From the NCBI RefSeq assembly GCF_000331285.1, contig NZ_ANFX01000051.1, positions 1-34,329 on the forward strand: a DNA stretch of 34,329 bases. The letters run 5' to 3'. Origin of the DNA: Porphyrobacter sp. AAP82 (lineage in GTDB: Bacteria; Pseudomonadota; Alphaproteobacteria; Sphingomonadales; Sphingomonadaceae). Under the pieces are notes generated by a model, which was not told the origin of the DNA, made no database searches, and was given only the letters and a program-made list of their open reading frames with translations. Position numbers and translations under genes: made by a program. Position 1 is the stretch's first letter; each line of letters begins with the position of its first letter. Of the stretch, positions 23,617-32,648 are shown one piece after another.

Positions 23617-25284
23617 GTGCAGGTCAGGCTCGGCCGCTGGTATCTGGCAAGCCTTGCGCTCGTTGCGGCGGTGCTTGTCGCAGGGCTGGCGATGCTGGTC
23701 CTCGACCGCGCGGTCCGCGTGCAGGCGCTCGCCGAAACGCGCACGGCGGCCGAAGGACAGGCAGCGATCCTTGCCGCAGGGCTTGAAAGCGAGCTCAACA
23801 AGTTCACGCTGGTGCCGCGCGTGCTGGCGGGCGATCCCGAGGTGGCCGCGCTGCTGGGCGGCGACAGCGTGCAGCAGGGCGTGCTCAACCGGCGTCTGGC
23901 GGCGCTCGCACGGCAGACCAAGGCCGCGGCGATCTACATCATGGACGCGCGCGGGCTGACGCTGGCGGCGAGCAACTGGGACCGGCCCGACAGCTTCATC
24001 GGCTCCAACTACCGCTTCCGCGACTACTTTGCCGGCGCGATGCGCGACGGGACCGAGACCGAATTCGCGCTCGGCACGGTCAGCCGCCGCCCGGGCCTCT
24101 ACCTTGCCGAACGGGTCGGGCCTGCCGCAGCGCCGCTCGGCGTGGTGGCGGTCAAGGTCGAGTTCGAAAGCCTCGAGGCCAAGTGGCGCGATGCCGAGGA
24201 CCTGGTGTTCGTCACCGACCGGCAGGGGATCGTGCTGCTCGCCAGCAATCCCGACTGGCGCTTCCGGGCCGTGGCCGGAGATGCTGCGCCGCGCGATCCT
24301 GCCCGCGATGCAATGCGCTTCGGGGTCGCCAAGCTGCGCCCGCTCGAATTGCCGGGCAGCAGTGGCGCGGGGCAGGCGGTGCGGATGATCGAGAAGATCC
24401 GGCCGATCGCACCGGCGGGCTGGGAGCTGCATCTGCTCGCCGATCCCAACGCGCGGCTTTCGGTGGCGTTGGCGAATGGCCGGCTGGCGGGCGTCGGCGC
24501 GCTCGCACTGCTGGCATGTGCCGGGGCGGCGGCATGGCTGTGGCGCCGCCAGCGCCAGGCCCGTGCCGCAGCCGAAGTGGCCGCGCAGACCGCGACCTTG
24601 CGCGAACAGCTCCAGCAGGCCAACCGCCTTGCCACGCTCGGCCAGATCACCGCCGGGCTGGGGCACGAGATCCGCCAGCCGCTTGCGGCGATGCGCGCCT
24701 ATGCCGAAAACGGCCTGCGCCTGCTCGAAACCGGCCGCCGCGACGAGGCTGCCGCCAATTTCGACCGGATCGCGCAGCTTTCGGGGCGGATCGGCGAGAT
24801 CACCGCCGAACAGCTCCATTTCAGCCGGCGCGCATCCGAAGCGCCGCGCGAGATCCGCCTCGCCGAGGTGATCGACGGATCGCTGCTGCTGCTGCGCGAC
24901 CAGCTGCGCCAGCATGGCCTGACACTCGATCTGCCCCCGGCCGAGGCCGCTGCCACCACGGTCCGTGCAAGCCACGTGCAGCTCGAACAGGTGCTGGTCA
25001 ACCTGCTCCAGAACGCCGTGCAGGCCTGCGCGCCCGGGGGGCGGATCATGCTGGCGATCACCGACGCGGGCGGCACCGTGCGGCTCGCCGTCAGCGATAC
25101 CGGGCCGGGCGTGCCCGCGGCGATTGCCGACACGCTGTTCCAGCCCTTCGTCACCGCACGCGAGGACGGGATCGGGCTCGGCCTTGCCATCGCGCGCGAC
25201 ATCATGCGCCAGCTCGGCGGGGACCTGCTTCATGAAGGCAGCCCCGCAGGCGCGCGCTTCATCATGGTGATGCCCGCCGCATGA
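23617..25284 (+). CDS. dctB: C4-dicarboxylate sensor histidine kinase DctB
   Basis: A 555-residue membrane kinase beginning at GTG 23617 with AAGGGGGG upstream. The first transmembrane helix spans residues 8-29. A periplasmic PDC/Cache-like domain (about 35-280) includes [32 protein letters not shown], like the ligand pocket of DctB. A second transmembrane helix lies near 290-308, followed by a coiled coil and the H-box [21 protein letters not shown] with phospho-acceptor His350. The kinase domain has NLLQNAVQA (N box), DTGPGV (G1) and GIGLGLAIA (G2). It overlaps dctD by 4 bases. The frame is intact even though its target transporter next door is broken. Confidence 0.93.
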   Translation: MQVRLGRWYLASLALVAAVLVAGLAMLVLDRAVRVQALAETRTAAEGQAAILAAGLESELNKFTLVPRVLAGDPEVAALLGGDSVQQGVLNRRLAALARQTKAAAIYIMDARGLTLAASNWDRPDSFIGSNYRFRDYFAGAMRDGTETEFALGTVSRRPGLYLAERVGPAAAPLGVVAVKVEFESLEAKWRDAEDLVFVTDRQGIVLLASNPDWRFRAVAGDAAPRDPARDAMRFGVAKLRPLELPGSSGAGQAVRMIEKIRPIAPAGWELHLLADPNARLSVALANGRLAGVGALALLACAGAAAWLWRRQRQARAAAEVAAQTATLREQLQQANRLATLGQITAGLGHEIRQPLAAMRAYAENGLRLLETGRRDEAAANFDRIAQLSGRIGEITAEQLHFSRRASEAPREIRLAEVIDGSLLLLRDQLRQHGLTLDLPPAEAAATTVRASHVQLEQVLVNLLQNAVQACAPGGRIMLAITDAGGTVRLAVSDTGPGVPAAIADTLFQPFVTAREDGIGLGLAIARDIMRQLGGDLLHEGSPAGARFIMVMPAA

Positions 25285-26627
25285 ACCCCGCCCCCGCCCC
25301 CACCCCCACTCCGCCGCTGCGGGTCGCGCTGGTCGAGGATGACCCGGTGCTGCGCGACGCGACGCAGCAGACCCTCGAGATCGAAGGCGCCGAAGTCATC
25401 GCTTTCGCCGATGCCCGCACCGCATTGGGCTGGCTGACCGCCGATTTCCCCGGCGTGGTGGTCAGCGATGTGCGGATGCCGGGGATCGACGGGATCGCCT
25501 TCTTCGCGGAACTGAGGCGCATCGATCCCGACCTGCCGGTGATCCTCACCACCGGGCACGGCGACATTGCGATGGCGGTGGCGGCAATGAAGGACGGCGC
25601 GGCCGATTTCCTCACCAAGCCCTATCCGACCGCCGATCTGATCCGTGCGGTGCGCGCCGGCAGCCAGCGGCGCGCTCTGGCGCTGGAAAACCGTCGGCTG
25701 CGCGAGGAGACCGGACGCACCCCCGGCCATGCCATCCCCGGCACCTCCGCATCGGCCGAACGTCTGCGATCGGTGATCGAGGGGGTGGCGCGCTCGGAGA
25801 TCGATGTCGTGCTGACCGGGCCCGGGGGAACCGGCAAGAGCTATGCCGCGCGGCTGATCCATGACCTCGGGCCCCGCCGCAGCCGGCCGTTCGTGACGGT
25901 CGATGCGGGCGTCCTCGCCCATGCCGATGCCGAATGGCTGCTGTTCGGGCGCGAGCCTTCCGCCGGCCTGTCGCGCACCGGCCTGATCGAGCGCGCGAAC
26001 GGCGGGACGTTGTTTATCGACGGGATCGCGGCGGCCAGCGATGTGCTGGTGACGCGGCTCGCGGCGCTGGTCGAGACGCGCGAGATCTGGCCGATCGGCG
26101 CGGCGCGCGCACGGCCGCTCAATCTGCGCATCATCCTCGCCCGCCAGACCGCATCCGGCGAGGCGGAGGCGCGCGATCCGCTATGGCACCGGCTGGGCGC
26201 GGTGCAGATCGCCTTCCCGCCGCTGGCCGAGCGGCGCGAGGACGTGCCCGAGATCTTCCGCCTGTTCGTCATCGCCCGCGCGCGCGAATACGGCCTTGCC
26301 GCGCCCACCATCGGCGCGGCCGAGTGGCGGCATGTCCAGACCCATGACTGGCCGGGCAATCTGCACGAATTGAACGGCTTTGCCCGCGCCTTCGTGCTCG
26401 GCCTTACCGGCGACGGCATCGGAACGGCTGCCGCTCCTGCCCCCTCCGCCGCGACGGCGCGCCCGCTGCACCAGATCGTCGCTGAATTCGAGCGCACCGT
26501 GCTCGAGGATGCGCTGCGGCATTGCCGCGGCGATGTGGCCGCGGTCCAGCAGATGCTGCAAACCCCGCGCAAGACGCTTTACGACAAGCTCGCGAAGCAC
26601 GCGCTGAAGCCCGCGCGCTATCGCTGA
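25281..26627 (+). CDS. dctD: DctD-like response regulator with degenerate AAA+ domain
   Basis: A 448-residue regulator. The receiver domain has Asp63 in [12 protein letters not shown] and Lys113 (LTKPY). The AAA+ domain follows (about 150-370), then a Fis-type HTH ([30 protein letters not shown]). Walker A is GPGGTGKS, but the GAFTGA loop is absent: the region reads [21 protein letters not shown], several residues short. Walker B is TLFIDGIAA, with Gly248 where the catalytic Glu normally is, and sensor II is GNLHEL not GNVREL. Such a protein should not remodel sigma-54 polymerase; it may have become a sigma-70-type regulator or be decaying. Confidence 0.9.
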   Translation: MNPAPAPTPTPPLRVALVEDDPVLRDATQQTLEIEGAEVIAFADARTALGWLTADFPGVVVSDVRMPGIDGIAFFAELRRIDPDLPVILTTGHGDIAMAVAAMKDGAADFLTKPYPTADLIRAVRAGSQRRALALENRRLREETGRTPGHAIPGTSASAERLRSVIEGVARSEIDVVLTGPGGTGKSYAARLIHDLGPRRSRPFVTVDAGVLAHADAEWLLFGREPSAGLSRTGLIERANGGTLFIDGIAAASDVLVTRLAALVETREIWPIGAARARPLNLRIILARQTASGEAEARDPLWHRLGAVQIAFPPLAERREDVPEIFRLFVIARAREYGLAAPTIGAAEWRHVQTHDWPGNLHELNGFARAFVLGLTGDGIGTAAAPAPSAATARPLHQIVAEFERTVLEDALRHCRGDVAAVQQMLQTPRKTLYDKLAKHALKPARYR

Positions 26628-26640
26628 GCGGGCGGTGCGG

Positions 26641-27051
26641 TCACTGGGGGAAGAAGAAGCTGCGCAGATGTTCGCCGATGCGCGCCGGGCGCAGGGTTTC
26701 TGCGTCGATGCAGCACCAGCTCGATTGCACCTCGGCCAGCACGTCCTCGCCGCGCTTGATGAGCGTCGAATAGAAGGCGCGCGCGCCGTTGAAGCGTTCG
26801 AGCACGGTTTGCGCGATCACGTCGTCTTCGAGGAAGGCGGGCTTGCGATAGGTGATTTCGTGCTTCAGCGCGACCCACGCCTTGCTCGCCACGTCCTCGG
26901 CCGGCGCGATGCCGCGCCAGTGCGCCAGAACCGCATCCTGCACCCAATTGAGATAGCGCGCGTTGTTGACATGGCCCATGAAGTCGATGTCGGCCGCAAC
27001 GACCTTGATCGGGTGGAGAAAAGCGGGCGAAAGAGGCACGATTGCTGACAT
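26641..27051 (-). CDS. YbgC/FadM-type acyl-CoA thioesterase
   Basis: A 136-residue hotdog protein. ADIDFMGHVNNARYLNWVQDA (about residues 20-40) contains the Asp-x-x-x-H-V-N-N-x-x-Y signature of the 4-hydroxybenzoyl-CoA/YbgC thioesterase group, with the catalytic Asp replaced within the D-F-M-G-H arrangement usual for FadM-like proteins. HEITYRKPAFLEDDVI follows. It probably releases acyl groups from CoA. It is convergent with dctD (14-base gap) and divergent from leuC. The start ATG 27051 has no clear ribosome-binding site. Confidence 0.88.
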   Translation of the reverse strand: MSAIVPLSPAFLHPIKVVAADIDFMGHVNNARYLNWVQDAVLAHWRGIAPAEDVASKAWVALKHEITYRKPAFLEDDVIAQTVLERFNGARAFYSTLIKRGEDVLAEVQSSWCCIDAETLRPARIGEHLRSFFFPQ

Positions 27052-27115
27052 GGATGTAAACTAGCGCAAGAATTTTACAAATTCCACCACCAGGTGAAGG
27101 GAAATCGCCGCAATC

Positions 27116-27144
27116 TTGCCACGGCTCGGCAATCGTGACTATGG
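27116..27144 (+). promoter_or_regulatory. Candidate promoter of leuC
   Basis: TTGCCA (27116-27121) and CTATGG (27139-27144) are 17 bases apart in the 129-base divergent gap and would start transcription about 30 bases before leuC. The -10 is a poor match. No leucine-rich leader peptide or T-box was seen. Confidence 0.3.
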
Positions 27145-27180
27145 GGCCGCTCCCGACCCCGAAACCGATGGACTCCAGCC

Positions 27181-28623
27181 ATGGCGAGCCGCCCCCGCAC
27201 ACTCTACGAAAAGATTTGGGACGCGCATGTCGTCGAGACGCGCGATGACGGGACGGCGCTGGTCTATATCGACCGCCATCTGGTCCACGAGGTGACGAGC
27301 CCGCAGGCCTTCGAGGCGCTGAAGCTGGCGCGGCGCCCGGTGCGCCGCCCGGAGCTGACGCTGGCCGTGCCCGATCACAATCTGCCGACCACGGCGCGGG
27401 TGGACAGCGCAGGCAAACCCGTCCCGATCGCCGATCCCGAGAGCGCAGCGCAGCTCGCCGCGCTCGAGGTCAACGCCCCGGCCTTCGGCATCCGCTACAT
27501 CCCCGCCACCGCCAAGGAGCAGGGAATCGTCCATGTCGTGGGCCCCGAACAGGGCTTCTCGCTGCCCGGCACCACCATCGTCTGCGGGGATTCGCACACC
27601 GCCTGCCACGGCGGGCTGGGGGCGCTGGCCTTCGGCATCGGGACAAGCGAGGTCGAGCACGTACTGGCGACCCAGACGCTGCTGCTCCAGCAATCGAAGC
27701 CCATGGAGGTGCGGGTCGATGGCGATCTCGGCTCCGGCGTCTCCGCCAAGGACCTGATCCTCCACATCATCGGCACTATCGGGGCCGCCGGCGGCAGCGG
27801 CTACGTGATCGAATATCGCGGCAAGGTGTTCGAGCGCATGACCATCGAGGAACGCCTCACGGTCTGCAACATGAGCATCGAGGCGGGCGCCCGCGCCGGG
27901 CTGATCGCGCCCGACGATGTGACCTTCGCCTACCTGAAAGGTCGCCCCATGGCCCCCACGGGCGCGGAGTGGGACGCGGCGGTGGCGTACTGGCGCACGC
28001 TCCACACCGATGAAGGCGCGGTGTTCGCCAAGAGCGTCACGATCAACGCCGCCGATGTCGAGCCCAGCGTCACCTGGGGCACCAGCCCCGAAGACGTCGT
28101 GCCGATTGGCGGGCTGGTGCCGCACCCCGAAGACTTCGCCGACGAGAGCAAGCGCGTCGCCGCGCAGAAGTCGCTCGATTACATGGGCCTCGTCCCCGGC
28201 ATGGCGATGACCGATGTGCAAATCGAGAACGTCTTCATCGGCAGCTGCACCAACAGCCGGATCGAAGACCTGCGCGCCGCCGCCGCAATCCTGAAAGGCC
28301 GCCGCAAGGCCGAAAATGTGCGCTGGGCGATCGTCGTGCCCGGCTCGGGACTGGTCAAGGCGATGGCCGAGGAAGAGGGCCTCGACAAGATCTTCACCGA
28401 AGCGGGTTTCGAATGGCGCGAGCCGGGCTGTTCGGCCTGCCTCGGCATGAACCCCGACAAGGTGCCTGCCGGAGAGCGCTGCGCCTCGACCAGCAACCGC
28501 AATTTTGTGGGAAGGCAAGGCCCCGGCGCACGCACGCACCTGGTCAGCCCCGCAATGGCGGCGGCCGCGGCGGTGACCGGACGGCTCGCCGATGTGCGCG
28601 AACTGGTGAGAGAGACAGCATGA
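27181..28623 (+). CDS. leuC: 3-isopropylmalate dehydratase large subunit
   Basis: A 480-residue aconitase-family enzyme of leucine biosynthesis, isomerising 2- to 3-isopropylmalate with LeuD. The N-terminal [12 protein letters not shown] and [17 protein letters not shown] are typical. [27 protein letters not shown] holds the first cluster region, [15 protein letters not shown] the second cysteine, and [13 protein letters not shown] the last pair that ligates the [4Fe-4S] cluster. The stop codon overlaps the start of the metallo-hydrolase gene. leuD lies about 1.1 kb downstream. Confidence 0.98.
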   Translation: MASRPRTLYEKIWDAHVVETRDDGTALVYIDRHLVHEVTSPQAFEALKLARRPVRRPELTLAVPDHNLPTTARVDSAGKPVPIADPESAAQLAALEVNAPAFGIRYIPATAKEQGIVHVVGPEQGFSLPGTTIVCGDSHTACHGGLGALAFGIGTSEVEHVLATQTLLLQQSKPMEVRVDGDLGSGVSAKDLILHIIGTIGAAGGSGYVIEYRGKVFERMTIEERLTVCNMSIEAGARAGLIAPDDVTFAYLKGRPMAPTGAEWDAAVAYWRTLHTDEGAVFAKSVTINAADVEPSVTWGTSPEDVVPIGGLVPHPEDFADESKRVAAQKSLDYMGLVPGMAMTDVQIENVFIGSCTNSRIEDLRAAAAILKGRRKAENVRWAIVVPGSGLVKAMAEEEGLDKIFTEAGFEWREPGCSACLGMNPDKVPAGERCASTSNRNFVGRQGPGARTHLVSPAMAAAAAVTGRLADVRELVRETA

Positions 28624-29468
28624 TGAACCTTGCCGCAAGAATGATCTTCGCAGGCCTCGCCGCCGCAATGCTATCGGGCCAGGCTCCCGCCCCTGCACCC
28701 AAGCCAGCCCCGCTCAAGATCATGCGGCTCGACTGCGGCACCTTCGTCGCTAATGATCTTGATGGCTTTTCCGATACCGGATCAATGAAGGGGATCGCCA
28801 AGCCGCTGACAGGTAGCTGCTACCTCATCAGCCACGGCGGGCAATATCTGCTGTGGGACACCGGCATCGATGCGGCCGCCAAGGGCAAGCCGCTCGACAA
28901 GGCCGCAACCTTCGACTTCACGCTTGAGGCGACGCTGGTCGAGCAGCTCGCGAGCCTCGGCATCAAGCCCGAACAGATCGGCCGCGTGGGCATCAGCCAT
29001 TACCACTTCGACCACAGCGGCCAGGCCGCCAGCTTCCCGCAGGCGACGCTGCTGATCGGCAGGGGCGATTTCGACGCGCTCAAGGCCGGAGCCCCGGGGA
29101 CCGATGCGCGCCCGCTGGCGCATTGGGTGAGCGGTCCGGGCAAGGTCGAGCCGGTGAGCGGTGACCGCGATGTGTTCGGTGACGGGCGGGTGGTGATGCT
29201 CGACCTGCCGGGCCACACGCCCGGGCACCACGGCCTCCTGGTGCGGCTCGGCGGCGGGCGCAACCTGCTGCTGACCGGCGACCTTGCGCATTTCCGCGAG
29301 AACTACGATGCCGATGGCGTCCCGCGTTTCAACACCGACCGCGCCGACACGCTCGCCTCGCTCGACCGGTTCAAGAAGATGGCGGGGGTCGAGGGTGCGA
29401 TCGTGATCGTCCAGCATGATGCGCGCGACATCGGCAAGCTGCCGCCGTTCGGGCAATGGGCCGAGTGA
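28620..29468 (+). CDS. Metallo-beta-lactamase-fold hydrolase (AHL-lactonase-like)
   Basis: A 282-residue protein, probably exported: the N-terminus is [18 protein letters not shown] followed by a Pro/Ala-rich stretch. The MBL metal motif HYHFDHSG (H-x-H-x-D-H) lies near residue 125. A second His is in [11 protein letters not shown] and an Asp in LLTGDLAHF, all usual for N-acyl-homoserine lactonase-like members. The substrate is unknown; quorum-signal lactones are one option, not shown. Its ATG overlaps the leuC stop (ATGATGA), and GAGAGA lies upstream. A strong hairpin follows. Confidence 0.88.
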   Translation: MMNLAARMIFAGLAAAMLSGQAPAPAPKPAPLKIMRLDCGTFVANDLDGFSDTGSMKGIAKPLTGSCYLISHGGQYLLWDTGIDAAAKGKPLDKAATFDFTLEATLVEQLASLGIKPEQIGRVGISHYHFDHSGQAASFPQATLLIGRGDFDALKAGAPGTDARPLAHWVSGPGKVEPVSGDRDVFGDGRVVMLDLPGHTPGHHGLLVRLGGGRNLLLTGDLAHFRENYDADGVPRFNTDRADTLASLDRFKKMAGVEGAIVIVQHDARDIGKLPPFGQWAE

Positions 29469-29470
29469 CA

Positions 29471-29499
29471 TCACGGGTGCGGTTCGCACCTCGCCGTGA
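29471..29499 (+). terminator. Nested hairpin after the metallo-hydrolase gene
   Basis: GGTGCG/CGCACC (29476-29490) is nested inside TCACG/CGTGA (29471-29475 and 29495-29499), 3 bases after the stop codon. No T-run follows, so it may be an mRNA-stabilising element or a weak terminator between leuC and leuD. Confidence 0.45.
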
Positions 29500-29544
29500 C
29501 CCCAACCCCTTGAAACCGGCGCCTGCGAGGCGCATGGAACAGGT

Positions 29545-29724
29545 ATGAACGACAAGCCCAAGAACAACACCGCCCGCAACGCCGCGATTGCTGCGGCAGG
29601 TGCCATTGGCTCTGCTGCCGTCGCCGCAGCACTGCTCTATGCCGGACGGCGCAAGAAGAAGACCGCCGACGAGCCGCCCCAGCCCGGCCCGATCCCCTCG
29701 GGCGAGCCGCCCCAGACCGATTGA
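29545..29724 (+). CDS. 59-residue small single-span membrane protein
   Basis: A short ORF with ATG 29545 preceded by a purine-poor GGAACAGGT. The N-terminus is polar (NDKPKNNTARN), the middle is Ala/Gly-rich and hydrophobic (residues 13-34, AAIAAAGAIGSAAVAAALLYA), then GRRKKK and a Pro-rich polar tail. This fits one membrane helix with a basic cytoplasmic side. Small proteins like this between leuC and leuD are sometimes labelled isopropylmalate isomerase by position only; nothing in the sequence supports that activity. It lies 12 bases before leuD. Confidence 0.7.
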   Translation: MNDKPKNNTARNAAIAAAGAIGSAAVAAALLYAGRRKKKTADEPPQPGPIPSGEPPQTD

Positions 29725-29736
29725 AAAAGGACGCCC

Positions 29737-30339
29737 ATGCAGCCCCTCACCCGCGTCGAAGGCCGCGCCATTCCGCTCGGCCTCAAGAATGTCGACACCG
29801 ACATCATCATCTCCGCCAAGTGGCTGAAGACGATCAGCCGCGAGGGCCTTGGCGCGGGCGCGTTTGAATCGCTCCGGGCAGAACCCGGCAATGTGTTCGA
29901 CGATCCCGCCTACAAGGGCGCGCCGATCCTGATCGCGGGCGACAATTACGGCTGCGGATCGAGCCGCGAGCACGCCGCCTGGGCGATGCTCGACCTCGGC
30001 ATCCGCGTGGTCATCGCACCCAGTTTTTCCGACATCCATTCGGGCAATGCCGTCAAGAACGGCATCCTCCCGCTGGTCCTGCCGCAGGAGGCGGTCGACC
30101 GGCTGCTCGACGTGGCGCGCGAAGGACTGGAGATCACCGTCGATCTCGAAGCCCAGACCGTCACCACCCCCTATCAGGACCGCTTCACCTTCGCGATCGA
30201 CCCGTTCCGCAAGCATTGCCTGCTCAACGGCCTCGACGAGGTCGGGCTGACGATGGCGCGGGGCGAGGCGATCGGCGGGTTCGAGGCGCAGCGCACCGCC
30301 GCCCAGCCGTGGCTGATGCGCGGCACTCAGGCTGCATAG
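29737..30339 (+). CDS. leuD: 3-isopropylmalate dehydratase small subunit
   Basis: A 200-residue swivel-domain partner of Leu[19 protein letters not shown] near the N-terminus and [43 protein letters not shown] are the diagnostic motifs. The C-terminus [19 protein letters not shown] is typical. It has an AAAAAGGA ribosome-binding site 6 bases upstream. Operon with leuC is interrupted by the hydrolase and small membrane protein. Confidence 0.98.
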   Translation: MQPLTRVEGRAIPLGLKNVDTDIIISAKWLKTISREGLGAGAFESLRAEPGNVFDDPAYKGAPILIAGDNYGCGSSREHAAWAMLDLGIRVVIAPSFSDIHSGNAVKNGILPLVLPQEAVDRLLDVAREGLEITVDLEAQTVTTPYQDRFTFAIDPFRKHCLLNGLDEVGLTMARGEAIGGFEAQRTAAQPWLMRGTQAA

Positions 30340-30364
30340 AATTACCATACCGGGAGAGGACACC

Positions 30365-31363
30365 ATGAAAGCCATTCGCACCCACCAGACCGGCGGGCCC
30401 GAAACCCTGACGCTTGACGAGGTCGAAATCCCGACCCCTGGCAAGGGCGAGGTGCTCGTTGCGGTCAAGGCCTGCGCGATCAATTATCCCGATGGCCTGA
30501 TCATCCGCGACATGTACCAGTTCAAGCCCCAGCGGCCGTTCAGCCCGGGCGGCGAGATCTCGGGCGTGATCGAGGCGGTCGGCGAGGGTGTCGAGGGTTA
30601 TGCGGTGGGTGACCGCGTGCTTGCCGGGATCGGCAATGGCGGGCTGGCCGAAAAGGTCGTCGTCCCGGCAAGCCGCATGTTCAAGGTGCCCGACGGCGTG
30701 CCGTTCGAGAAGGCCGCCAGCCTGCTGATGACCTACGGCACCACCATCCACGGCCTGAAGGACCGCGGCCATATCAAGGCGGGCGATACCGTGCTGATCC
30801 TCGGCGCGGCGGGCGGCGTGGGGCTTTCCGCCATCGAACTCGCCAAGGCCTTCGGCGCGCGCGTCGTGGCTGCCGTCTCTTCCGAAGCCAAGGGCGAGGT
30901 CGCCCGCAAGGCCGGGGCGGACGAAGTGGTGATCTATCCGCGCGAGGCGATGGACAAGGATGCCTCCAAGGCGCTCGCGGATGCCTTCAAGAAGGCCTGC
31001 GGGCCCGAGGGCGCGAACATCGTCTACGACATCGTCGGCGGGCAATATTCCGAGCCCGCGCTGCGCGCCATCGCGTGGGAGGGCCGCTTCCTGGTGGTCG
31101 GCTTCCCCGCCGGGATCGCCAAGATGCCGCTCAATCTCACCCTGCTGAAGTCCTGCGACATCTGCGGCGTGTTCTGGGGCGCCTTCACCGCGCGCGACCC
31201 CAAGGGCTTCCACGCGCAGGTGATGGAACTGTTCGACCTGATGAAGGCCGGCAAGATCGACCCGCTGGTCTCCGAGACCTTCCCCCTCGCCCGCGCGGGC
31301 GATGCCATCGCCAAGCTTGAAGCGCGCGAGGCGGTCGGCAAGCTTGTGGTGACCATGGATTGA
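30365..31363 (+). CDS. NADPH:quinone oxidoreductase family protein
   Basis: A 332-residue zinc-free medium-chain dehydrogenase/reductase. The N-terminal GroES-like domain begins KAIRTHQTGGPETLTLDEVEIPTPGKGEVLV and shows PGGEISGVIEAVGEGV. The Rossmann segment has VLILGAAGGVGLSAIELAKAFGARVVA (nucleotide loop), followed by GADEVVIYPRE and the C-terminal GKLVVTMD. It probably reduces quinones or enals using NADPH in the cytoplasm. GGGAGAGG precedes ATG 30365. A stem with 8-bp arms follows at 31373-31405. Confidence 0.92.
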   Translation: MKAIRTHQTGGPETLTLDEVEIPTPGKGEVLVAVKACAINYPDGLIIRDMYQFKPQRPFSPGGEISGVIEAVGEGVEGYAVGDRVLAGIGNGGLAEKVVVPASRMFKVPDGVPFEKAASLLMTYGTTIHGLKDRGHIKAGDTVLILGAAGGVGLSAIELAKAFGARVVAAVSSEAKGEVARKAGADEVVIYPREAMDKDASKALADAFKKACGPEGANIVYDIVGGQYSEPALRAIAWEGRFLVVGFPAGIAKMPLNLTLLKSCDICGVFWGAFTARDPKGFHAQVMELFDLMKAGKIDPLVSETFPLARAGDAIAKLEAREAVGKLVVTMD

Positions 31364-31372
31364 CGATCAGAC

Positions 31373-31405
31373 GCGGGCCGGTTGGCGCTTGAAGGCACGG
31401 CCCGC
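31373..31405 (+). terminator. Stem-loop between the oxidoreductase and DUF1476 genes
   Basis: Arms GCGGGCCG (31373-31380) and CGGCCCGC (31398-31405) form a perfect 8-bp stem with a 17-base loop, starting 10 bases after the stop codon. No T-tract follows. Possible weak terminator. Confidence 0.4.
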
Positions 31406-31452
31406 CCGCTCTATCGCTCCGCTTGGATCGTCACCCAAGGGACAGCACACAC

Positions 31453-31776
31453 ATGACCGATTTCAGGGACCGCGAGCGCGCCGAGGAAGCCCATTTCGCG
31501 CTTGAGGGGGAAACCGCCTTCCGCATCCTCGCCCGCCGCAACCGCCTGCTGGGCGAATGGGCCGCCGGGCTGATGAGCCTCACCCCTGAAGAGACCGACG
31601 CCTACCGCAAGGCCGTGGTGCAGGCCGAATTCGAGGAAGCGGGCGACGAGGACGTGGTGCGCAAGCTGCTGGGCGATCTTACCGGCGCGCAGATCGACAT
31701 CTCGGAAGCCGAAATTCGCGCCAAGCTCAATGAAATGGCGGTCGAGGCGCGCCGGCAGCTGCTCGGCGAGGTCTGA
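31453..31776 (+). CDS. DUF1476 protein (F1Fo-ATPase inhibitory zeta subunit family)
   Basis: A 107-residue all-helical protein beginning TDFRDRERAEEAHFALEGETAFRILARRNRLLGEWAA, the hallmark of DUF1476, and continuing with a DEDVVRKLLGDLTGAQIDISEAEIRAKL segment. In Paracoccus this family is the zeta subunit that inhibits ATP hydrolysis by F1. ATG 31453 is preferred over an in-frame ATG 10 codons earlier because the conserved N-terminus starts there. It is followed after 3 bases by bolA, a common alphaproteobacterial order. Confidence 0.92.
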   Translation: MTDFRDRERAEEAHFALEGETAFRILARRNRLLGEWAAGLMSLTPEETDAYRKAVVQAEFEEAGDEDVVRKLLGDLTGAQIDISEAEIRAKLNEMAVEARRQLLGEV

Positions 31777-31779
31777 GCC

Positions 31780-32013
31780 ATGCCGATGACCGCCCGCGAG
31801 ATCGCCGAGGCGATCACCGCTGCCTTACCCGGCGCGGTGGTCGAACTGCGCGACCTTGCGGGCGATGACGACCACTGGGCGGCAACCGTCACCGCCCCGC
31901 AATTCGCCGGCCTCAGCCGCGTGGCGCAGCACAAGCTCGTCTATGCCGCATTGGGCGGGCGGATGGGCGGGGTGCTGCATGCCTTGCAAGTCACAACCGT
32001 GGTCCCCAAGTAA
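31780..32013 (+). CDS. BolA family protein
   Basis: A 77-residue BolA/IbaG-like protein. The features are the N-terminal helix [59 protein letters not shown] and the [11 protein letters not shown] end. The conserved His residues in DDDHW and AQHKLVY fit [2Fe-2S] sharing with a monothiol glutaredoxin, which is encoded 40 bases downstream. Together they probably act in iron-sulfur trafficking or sensing. Confidence 0.93.
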   Translation: MPMTAREIAEAITAALPGAVVELRDLAGDDDHWAATVTAPQFAGLSRVAQHKLVYAALGGRMGGVLHALQVTTVVPK

Positions 32014-32053
32014 TCTTCCGACCAACCCTATCGAGCCAAAGGCCACACACCCC

Positions 32054-32380
32054 ATGTCCGACGTCAACGCGCGCATTTCCGATCTCGTCACCAGCAACGA
32101 CGTGGTGCTGTTCATGAAGGGCACGCCGCTCTTCCCGCAATGCGGCTTTTCGAGCCGCGCGATCGCGATCCTCGATCATTGCGGCGTCGCTTATGAAAGC
32201 GTCGACGTGCTCCAGGACATGGAAATCCGCCAGGGCATCAAGAGCTTCTCGGACTGGCCGACGATCCCGCAGCTTTACGTGAAGGGCGAATTCGTCGGCG
32301 GCAGCGACATCATGATGGAGATGTTCGAGGCCGGCGAATTGCAAGCGATGCTGGATGAAAGCGGCGTGGCCAAGGTCTAG
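32054..32380 (+). CDS. grxD: Monothiol glutaredoxin, Grx4 family
   Basis: A 108-residue CGFS glutaredoxin. [27 protein letters not shown] contains the active CGFS; the [30 protein letters not shown] block gives the glutathione-binding TIPQ and GGSD motifs. It coordinates [2Fe-2S] clusters with BolA. ATG 32054 is the conserved start. A terminator-type hairpin lies 14 bases after the stop. Confidence 0.97.
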   Translation: MSDVNARISDLVTSNDVVLFMKGTPLFPQCGFSSRAIAILDHCGVAYESVDVLQDMEIRQGIKSFSDWPTIPQLYVKGEFVGGSDIMMEMFEAGELQAMLDESGVAKV

Positions 32381-32393
32381 CAATTTGATTTTC

Positions 32394-32413
32394 GCACCCG
32401 CCTGCGCGGGTGC
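32394..32413 (+). terminator. Hairpin after grxD
   Basis: Perfect 8-bp stem GCACCCGC/GCGGGTGC with a 4-base loop, starting 14 bases past the grxD stop and preceded by an AT-rich CAATTTGATTTTC. No T-run follows. Confidence 0.55.
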
Positions 32414-32427
32414 ATGCTCGCTCGACG

Positions 32428-32463
32428 CGCAGCAAGCTGCGGGCGCGCGTTCGCGCTTGCGGT
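32428..32463. repeat. Intergenic repeat element, copy 2
   Basis: The 28-base segment at 32436-32463 is identical to 21564-21591. In both places it is preceded by CGCAGC, so the pair forms a small hairpin CGCAGC-(AA)-GCTGCG. Both copies lie just downstream of terminator-like hairpins of plus-strand genes. Confidence 0.7.
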
Positions 32464-32610
32464 CACTACGCGACCGATACCAGCGCAGCCCTCTATTGTG
32501 GCGATGAATCGGCCCGCAGGGCCGCAAGGCCGACCGGCCGCCCGCAGGCGCCCTTAGCGCAGCGAAGGAACAGCGCCGAGGAGCCACCTTCGGATGCGGG
32601 TGCGAAAAGC

Positions 32611-32648
32611 AAAAAAGCGCTCCGCAGGACCAGTGCGGAGCGCTTTTT
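32611..32648. terminator. Bidirectional intrinsic terminator
   Basis: Arms GCGCTCCGCA (32617-32626) and TGCGGAGCGC (32634-32643) form a perfect 10-bp stem with a 7-base loop, flanked by six A residues on the left and five T residues on the right. This is a textbook terminator for both strands. It is 230 bases past grxD and there is no gene on the minus strand that it would obviously serve, which hints at an unannotated transcript. Confidence 0.85.

Noticed and set aside
22921..25233. 770-residue minus-strand frame over dctB
   Set aside because: Only the 3' portion (23110-23418) resembles DctA. The remainder is antisense of dctB and lacks any recognisable domain.
27139..28698. 519-residue minus-strand ORF over leuC
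   Set aside because: Antisense of an intact leuC; Gly/His-rich low-complexity product.
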